Below, piece after piece: positions 59,588-64,000 of a DNA stretch of 64,000 nt. The stretch is from Tabrizicola fusiformis (GTDB lineage Bacteria; Pseudomonadota; Alphaproteobacteria; Rhodobacterales; Rhodobacteraceae). Both the position numbers and the translations under genes were made by a program. Each line of letters opens with the position of its first letter. Position 1 is the stretch's first letter. The notes under the pieces were generated by a model. The model searched no databases. It was not told where the DNA came from and saw nothing but the letters and a program-made list of their open reading frames with translations. The stretch is from positions 24,492 to 88,491 of the forward strand of contig NZ_JABUHN010000013.1 of the NCBI RefSeq assembly GCF_013328815.1, in the 5' to 3' direction.

Positions 59588-61262
59588 TCCGGTGACGCTG
59601 GCGGTCATTCAGGCCGGGTTGCAGCAGGTCTGCGACGAGATGGACCTGACCTTTTCCCGTGCCGCCTTTTCCCCGGTGATCGCCGAGGCGGATGACCGTT
59701 CGGACGGGATATATTCCGCCGAGGATGGCAGCCTGATTGCCCAAGGCTCCAAAGGGTTGCCGGTGTTTGTCGGGGTGATGCAGTTTTCCACCCGGACACT
59801 GATCGAACGCATTCGCGCGGGGGAAACGGCGGCGCCGGAGCCGGGGGATATTTACATTGTGAATGACCCTTATCTGGGCGGCACCCATCTGATGGATGTG
59901 CGCTTTGCCATGCCGTTTTACCGTGATGGTAAGCTGTTCTGCTGGCTGTCGAACACCGGGCATTGGCCCGATACCGGGGGGGCGGTTCCGGGCGGGTTTT
60001 CGGCCAGCGCGATCAGCGCCGAGCAAGAGGGGCTGCGCCTGCCCCCGGTGAAACTGTTCAAACGCGGTGAGATGGACCGCGAAATCTGGCAGATCATCTG
60101 TTCCAACATTCGGGTTTCGGAACAGCGGATCGGCGATGTGAAGGCGCAGGCGAGTGCTTTGCTGGTCGGGGCCGAACGTCTGGCCGGGTTGATGGACCGC
60201 TATGGTGATGCGGCGGTGGTCGAGGCGATTGCCGAGATGCGGCGGCTGGCAGCACGGCAGATGCGGGCGATGCTGGCAGATGTTCCTGAAGATCCGGTTA
60301 AGGCGGTGGCGATTGTTGACAGCGACGGGGTGGTGAACGAACCGCTGACCATCGCGCTGTCGCTGCGGCGGGTGGGCGGCGATGTGGTGTTCGACTTCAC
60401 GGGGTCGTCGGCGCCCTGCATGGGGCCGATGAATTCAGTCCGCGCCACCACGCTTTCGGCGGTTTATCTGGCGGTGCGGCATGTGTTTGCCGATGTGCCG
60501 ATTTCGGCGGGCGCGTTTGAACCGTTGCAGGTGGTTGGAATCGAAGGGACTTTTCTGGATGCCCATTACCCCCGCCCGGTGTCGGGCTGCGCGGCCGAGG
60601 TCAGCCAGCGGATTGCCGAAGCCGTCTTTGCCGCGCTGGTGCAGGTCTTCCCCGACCGGGTGACGGCGGCGCCTGCGGGCACCAGCGGCAACTTTGGCCT
60701 TGGCGGGTATGACCCGGACAAGGGCCGGGATTTCGTGATGTATCAGATTTCCGGCGGCGGCTATGGCGGCTTTGCCGGGGGGGATGGGCTGTCGAACGGT
60801 TGTTCGACCATCGGCATTTCCAAGGCGCCGCCGGTGGAGATCATGGAGCAGAATTTCCCTGTGCTTTACAGGCGTTATGCGCTGCATGAGGGGTCTGGCG
60901 GCGCGGGCGAACATCGCGGCGGCTTTGGCCTCGACTACGAGATTGAGCTGTTGCGCGGACAGGCGCGGGCCTCTTTCGTGATGGATCACGGCCGCGTCGG
61001 GCCGCAAGGCGTGCTGGGCGGGCAGGATGGCGCGGTGAACCGGGTCGAGGTGATGCGCGGCGGCGTGGTGACGGTGCCGGAGCATCTGTCAAAGGCGCAG
61101 GATATTGCTTTGCAGCCGGGTGACAGGGTGCGGGTGCGCACGCCGGGCGGTGGCGGCTATGGTGATGCGGCGCGGCGCGATCCGGCGCTGGTGGCGGAGG
61201 ATGTGCGGCTGGGGCGGTATTCGGCGGAGGAGGCGCGGCGGTTGTTCGGATTTTCCGGGTAA
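59580..61262 (+). CDS. hyuB: Hydantoinase/oxoprolinase subunit B
   Basis: Partner of HyuA, 560 residues, normal for Hydantoinase_B. Conserved blocks: DPVTLAVIQAGLQQVCDEMD, IVNDPYLGGTHLMDVRFAMP, GHWPDTGGAVPGGFS, FTGSSAPCMGPMNSV, RPVSGCAAEVSQRIAEA and EGSGGAGEHRGGFGLDYEIE. The C-terminal TPGGGGYGD is diagnostic. ATG 59580 (MLDPVTL) is inside hyuA's end. Together HyuA and HyuB perform ATP-driven ring opening. It is the last gene of the operon and converges on the GntR gene 147 nt later. Confidence 0.94.
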   Translation: MLDPVTLAVIQAGLQQVCDEMDLTFSRAAFSPVIAEADDRSDGIYSAEDGSLIAQGSKGLPVFVGVMQFSTRTLIERIRAGETAAPEPGDIYIVNDPYLGGTHLMDVRFAMPFYRDGKLFCWLSNTGHWPDTGGAVPGGFSASAISAEQEGLRLPPVKLFKRGEMDREIWQIICSNIRVSEQRIGDVKAQASALLVGAERLAGLMDRYGDAAVVEAIAEMRRLAARQMRAMLADVPEDPVKAVAIVDSDGVVNEPLTIALSLRRVGGDVVFDFTGSSAPCMGPMNSVRATTLSAVYLAVRHVFADVPISAGAFEPLQVVGIEGTFLDAHYPRPVSGCAAEVSQRIAEAVFAALVQVFPDRVTAAPAGTSGNFGLGGYDPDKGRDFVMYQISGGGYGGFAGGDGLSNGCSTIGISKAPPVEIMEQNFPVLYRRYALHEGSGGAGEHRGGFGLDYEIELLRGQARASFVMDHGRVGPQGVLGGQDGAVNRVEVMRGGVVTVPEHLSKAQDIALQPGDRVRVRTPGGGGYGDAARRDPALVAEDVRLGRYSAEEARRLFGFSG

Positions 61263-61409
61263 GCCGTTACGGACGCTGGATTAATCTGGGGATTTGCGGA
61301 AAACGGGCCGTAGGTTTGGCGTCGTTTTCCTGTAAGTTTTGCGTCATTTTTCCGTATATACATCTGTCGGGACGGGCGAGCGTTAACCATGGTCGCGGAT
61401 CGGGGCGGA

Positions 61410-62180
61410 TCAGCCCTCGGGCCCGAGGTGCAGTTCGGCGACGAAATCATAGATGTCGGGCCGGTAGAGGCCGCGTGTCCATTCCACCGGACGACCGGAG
61501 GCAAGATAGGCCGTCCGCTCAATCCGCAAGACTGCCATCCCCTCGGGCAGATGCAGCAAACGGGCATCCTCGCCCGTCACATTCACCGCTGCAATGCGTT
61601 GCACGGCGCGGGTGGGCGCCGCACCGCCCGCCCGCAGGATATCATAGAGCGACGTTTCCACCGCCTCGGGCGCGGGAAGAATATCGGCAGGCAGGGCCGT
61701 GCGCTCCAGCGCCATCGGCGCCCCTTCGGCGCTGCGCAGCCGGTCCAGCCGGGCCACCTGTGCGGTGCCGGTCAGGCCAAGGGCCATTTTCTCATCCGGT
61801 GTGGGGGTGAACAGACCGCGGCGCAGGATGGTGCTGCTCGACGCCTTGCCGCGCTGGCGCATGTATTCGGTAAAGGACAAAAGCGAGGAAAGCGAATGTT
61901 CGATCCGCGCGCGCGGGCGGCGCACGAAGGTTCCGGCTCCCCGCCGCTGTTCCAGCACGCCGTCCTGCACCAGTTGCGCCACCGCCTTGCGCACGGTGAC
62001 GCGGGCGACCCCGGCGATCCCGGCCAGTTCGCGCTCGGGCGGAAGCTGCGTTTCGGGTTGCAGCGTGCCGTCGGTAATGGCCTGTGCCAGATGGCGGTAA
62101 AGTTGTTCGTAGCGTGGGCCACGCCCGGGTTGGAACCAGACGGCGGCCCGAAACAGCGCGGGGTCGATAAGATCGGTCAT
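61410..62180 (-). CDS. GntR/HutC-family transcription regulator
   Basis: A 256-residue regulator. Residues about 25-90 form the winged helix (LPPERELAGIAGVARVTVRK, then VQDGVLEQRRGAGTFV), and the C-terminal part is a UTRA effector domain (MALERTALPADILPAP, AVLRIERTAYLASGRPVEW, RGLYRPDIYDFVAEL). HutC-type regulators bind small metabolites such as urocanate, amino-sugars or gamma-amino acids. The gene converges on the hydantoinase operon and is a likely second controller of it, although its divergent neighbour is msrP. Start ATG 62180; the longer frame to 63152 runs through msrP and is rejected. Confidence 0.93.
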   Translation of the reverse strand: MTDLIDPALFRAAVWFQPGRGPRYEQLYRHLAQAITDGTLQPETQLPPERELAGIAGVARVTVRKAVAQLVQDGVLEQRRGAGTFVRRPRARIEHSLSSLLSFTEYMRQRGKASSSTILRRGLFTPTPDEKMALGLTGTAQVARLDRLRSAEGAPMALERTALPADILPAPEAVETSLYDILRAGGAAPTRAVQRIAAVNVTGEDARLLHLPEGMAVLRIERTAYLASGRPVEWTRGLYRPDIYDFVAELHLGPEG

Positions 62181-62300
62181 CTGGCGTCCTTCGTGGCGGC
62201 TGGCCCATGTTACAACGCCGTCCCGCAGATGTGAGGCAGATTGTTTTGCCTTTTGCGTGGCGCGGCGCATCCTTCGCTTGGGAAACGGAAGGAGCGCGTG

Positions 62301-63197
62301 ATGGGTTGGAAGAATGTGCTGAAATGGTCCGAGGTGACGCCGCAGGCGCTGTTCCTCAACCGCCGTCAGATCATCGCCGGGGCTGGCGCGCTGGTGGCGA
62401 CGCCCGCGCTGGCGCGCAATGAATGGTCGGTGGAGGAAACCCCTAACAGTTTCGAGGAAATCACCGGCTACAACAATTTCTATGAATTCGGTTATGGCAA
62501 GGAAGACCCCGCCGCCTATGCCGGTGCGCTGACCACCGATCCGTGGTCGGTCGAGATCGGCGGCATGGTGGACAAGCCCGGCAGCTATGATCTGGCCGAT
62601 GTGCTGAAAGGCCAGACGATCGAGGAGCGCATCTATCGGTTCCGCTGTGTCGAAGCCTGGTCGATGGTGGTGCCTTGGCATGGGTTCGAATTGTCGGGCC
62701 TGTTGAACCGGGTCGGGGTGCAGCCGGGCGCGAAGTTCGTCGCCTTTGAAACCCTGCTGCGCCCGGAAGAGATGCCCGGTCAGCAGGGCGGCTCTTTCCC
62801 ATGGCCCTATGTCGAGGGGCTGCGGCTGGACGAGGCGATGCATCCGCTGACGATTCTGGCGACGGGCCTGTATGATCAGCCGATGCCGAAACAGAACGGT
62901 GCGCCGCTGCGGCTGGTGGTGCCGTGGAAGTATGGCTTCAAGTCGATCAAGAGCATCGTGAAGATCACCCTGACCGACAAGATGCCGCCGACGACGTGGA
63001 ACATCCTGCAATCGAATGAATATGGCTTCTACGCCAATGTGAACCCGCAGGTGGATCACCCGCGCTGGTCGCAGGCCACGGAACGGCCGATCGGCGGCGG
63101 CTTGTTCGGCGGGCGCAAGGATACGCTGATGTTCAACGGCTATGGCGACCATGTGGCCAGCCTGTATGCCGGGCAGGATCTGGCGGTGGATTACTGA
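62301..63197 (+). CDS. msrP: Periplasmic protein-methionine-sulfoxide reductase, catalytic subunit MsrP
   Basis: Molybdopterin enzyme (YedY) that repairs oxidised methionines in periplasmic proteins. It has 298 residues. An apparent Tat signal [19 protein letters not shown] leads to the sulfite-oxidase-fold domain, with the Mo-ligand cysteine in [17 protein letters not shown] and further family blocks [14 protein letters not shown] and [22 protein letters not shown] 62301 follows GGAAGGAG (GTG 62298 is an alternative). It overlaps msrQ by 1 nt (TGATG). Confidence 0.95.
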   Translation: MGWKNVLKWSEVTPQALFLNRRQIIAGAGALVATPALARNEWSVEETPNSFEEITGYNNFYEFGYGKEDPAAYAGALTTDPWSVEIGGMVDKPGSYDLADVLKGQTIEERIYRFRCVEAWSMVVPWHGFELSGLLNRVGVQPGAKFVAFETLLRPEEMPGQQGGSFPWPYVEGLRLDEAMHPLTILATGLYDQPMPKQNGAPLRLVVPWKYGFKSIKSIVKITLTDKMPPTTWNILQSNEYGFYANVNPQVDHPRWSQATERPIGGGLFGGRKDTLMFNGYGDHVASLYAGQDLAVDY

Positions 63198-63802
63198 TGG
63201 ACCGTTTGAACAGGGCCTTGCGCCGCCTGCCCGTCTGGGCCGTCTACCTGATGGGCGCCGTGCCGGCGGTGCTGCTGCTGACCGGCGCCTTGACCGGGGG
63301 GCTGGGGGTCGATCCGGTCAAGGGGCTGGAGAAAGAGTTGGGCGAATGGGGGCTGCGGTTCCTGATCGCCTCGCTGGCGGTGACGCCGCTGATGCGGGCC
63401 GGGCTGCGGCTGATCCGGTTCCGCCGGGCGCTGGGGCTTTTGGGCTTCTGGTATGTGCTGGCGCATTTCACGGTCTGGGTCACGTTGGATATGGGCCTGA
63501 TCTGGAGCCAGATCGCCGGAGACCTGGTGAAGCGCCCCTATATCATCGTGGGATTCGCGGCCTTGCTCATGCTGATTCCCCTTGCCCTGACCTCAAGCGA
63601 TTATGCGCTGCGGCGGCTGGGCGGGCAGGCGTGGCGCAACCTGCACCGGCTGGCCTACCCGGCGATTCTGGCCGGCGCGGTGCATTTCGTGATGATCGGA
63701 AAGGTCTGGACGGCTGATTCACTGATCTATCTGGGGCTGGTTCTGGCTTTGCTGGCGCTGCGGCTGGTTCCGCGGCGCCGTCCGGCCCCGCTGCGGGCCT
63801 GA
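63197..63802 (+). CDS. msrQ: Haem-binding membrane subunit MsrQ
   Basis: Inner-membrane b-type haem protein (YedZ, ferric-reductase-like) that feeds electrons from the quinone pool to MsrP. It has 201 residues with about six membrane helices. Haem-ligating histidines are likely in YVLAHFTVWVTLD, NLHRLAYPAI and GAVHFVMIGKVW. The WRNLHRLAYP block is a family hallmark. Coupled by overlap to msrP. The sequence downstream is non-coding and leads into a probable rRNA promoter. Confidence 0.95.
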   Translation: MDRLNRALRRLPVWAVYLMGAVPAVLLLTGALTGGLGVDPVKGLEKELGEWGLRFLIASLAVTPLMRAGLRLIRFRRALGLLGFWYVLAHFTVWVTLDMGLIWSQIAGDLVKRPYIIVGFAALLMLIPLALTSSDYALRRLGGQAWRNLHRLAYPAILAGAVHFVMIGKVWTADSLIYLGLVLALLALRLVPRRRPAPLRA

Positions 63803-63932
63803 GTCGCGCTGCGCTGCCGCAAGAATGTTTCGCAACTGCGGCGTCAGTAGTAGTGATCTTGCCCGTAACCCCCAGATTTTGTGCAGGAACAAGGAAATAC
63901 GAAAAAAATGCGACGGTCTGCACTTTTTCCTC

Positions 63933-64000
63933 TTGCGGGTTTTGGCGTTGGTCCGTAGATACCGCCTCACCGAAGCGGAAGACGCTGAATGAAGCGAAAC
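63933..64000 (+). promoter_or_regulatory. Probable rRNA-operon promoter and start of leader
   Basis: TTGCGG (63933-63938), a 17-bp spacer and TAGATA (63956-63961) form a strong promoter with a GC-rich discriminator (CCGCCTC). The first transcribed bases can fold as CCGC...GCGG (63962-63978), followed by AAGACGCTGAATGAAGCG. AT-rich DNA (GAAAAAAATGCG) lies upstream, like an UP element. This arrangement resembles Rhodobacteraceae rRNA leaders, but the 16S gene would lie beyond the window. Confidence 0.65.

Overview
The window is high-GC chromosomal DNA. Gene content and protein sequences point to an alphaproteobacterium of the Rhodobacteraceae (Rhodobacter, Gemmobacter or Tabrizicola type). The evidence is a ureD-A-J-B-C-E-F-G urease cluster, a degenerate Hint-domain protein, DUF2125 and other Rhodobacteraceae-type proteins, a recurring GC-rich palindrome ending in ATATTT or AGTATTT, and what looks like an rRNA-operon promoter at the right edge. 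Genus is not resolved from sequence alone.

1-2.8 kb is the right end of an integrative element: a truncated unknown gene, an AlpA-like regulator and a tyrosine integrase, all on the minus strand. The element ends inside a tRNA-Thr(CGU) gene. Only the first 40 nt of that tRNA, up to the anticodon arm, survive in this window. 3.1-9.9 kb is a complete nickel urease operon with two extra unknown genes, one between ureB and ureC and one between ureC and ureE.

9.8-25 kb is mixed housekeeping: LOG-family protein, aminoglycoside-phosphotransferase-like kinase, dapD and dapE (succinylase branch of lysine synthesis), RNase R, lytic transglycosylase, a C-terminal-haem c-type cytochrome, two tandem I78 inhibitor-like lipoproteins, glutathione-dependent formaldehyde dehydrogenase, YbaK, and mlaA-mlaC. 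It also holds a caspase-like small protein, a secreted-protein gene broken by one in-frame stop, and a Hint-domain protein that has lost its catalytic residues. 25-41.7 kb carries a type I secretion ABC/HlyD pair, a DEAD-box helicase with a repetitive basic tail, cysQ-like, pmbA, a DUF2125 protein, an SDR and a short enoyl-CoA hydratase, clpB, and pyrF.

41.8-44.6 kb has an old-yellow-enzyme/iron-sulfur oxidoreductase divergent from a TetR regulator, with a clear palindromic operator between them. 44.6-62.2 kb is the most interesting part. It reads as a catabolic island: a MarR regulator; a molybdenum hydroxylase made of an FAD subunit plus a fused 2Fe-2S/Mo protein; a 6-hydroxynicotinate-reductase-like Fe-S enzyme; a UPF0280 (ApbE-fold) protein; a DUF1185 protein; an unknown polytopic membrane protein; a five-gene LIV-type ABC importer; ATP-dependent hydantoinase/oxoprolinase subunits HyuA and HyuB; and a GntR/HutC regulator. 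My reading is uptake, ring hydroxylation, ring reduction and hydrolytic opening of an unidentified N-heterocycle. The window closes with msrP-msrQ (periplasmic methionine sulfoxide repair) and the probable rRNA promoter.

At least five copies of one GC-rich palindromic repeat family sit between genes, and one copy forms the coding end of the reductase gene.
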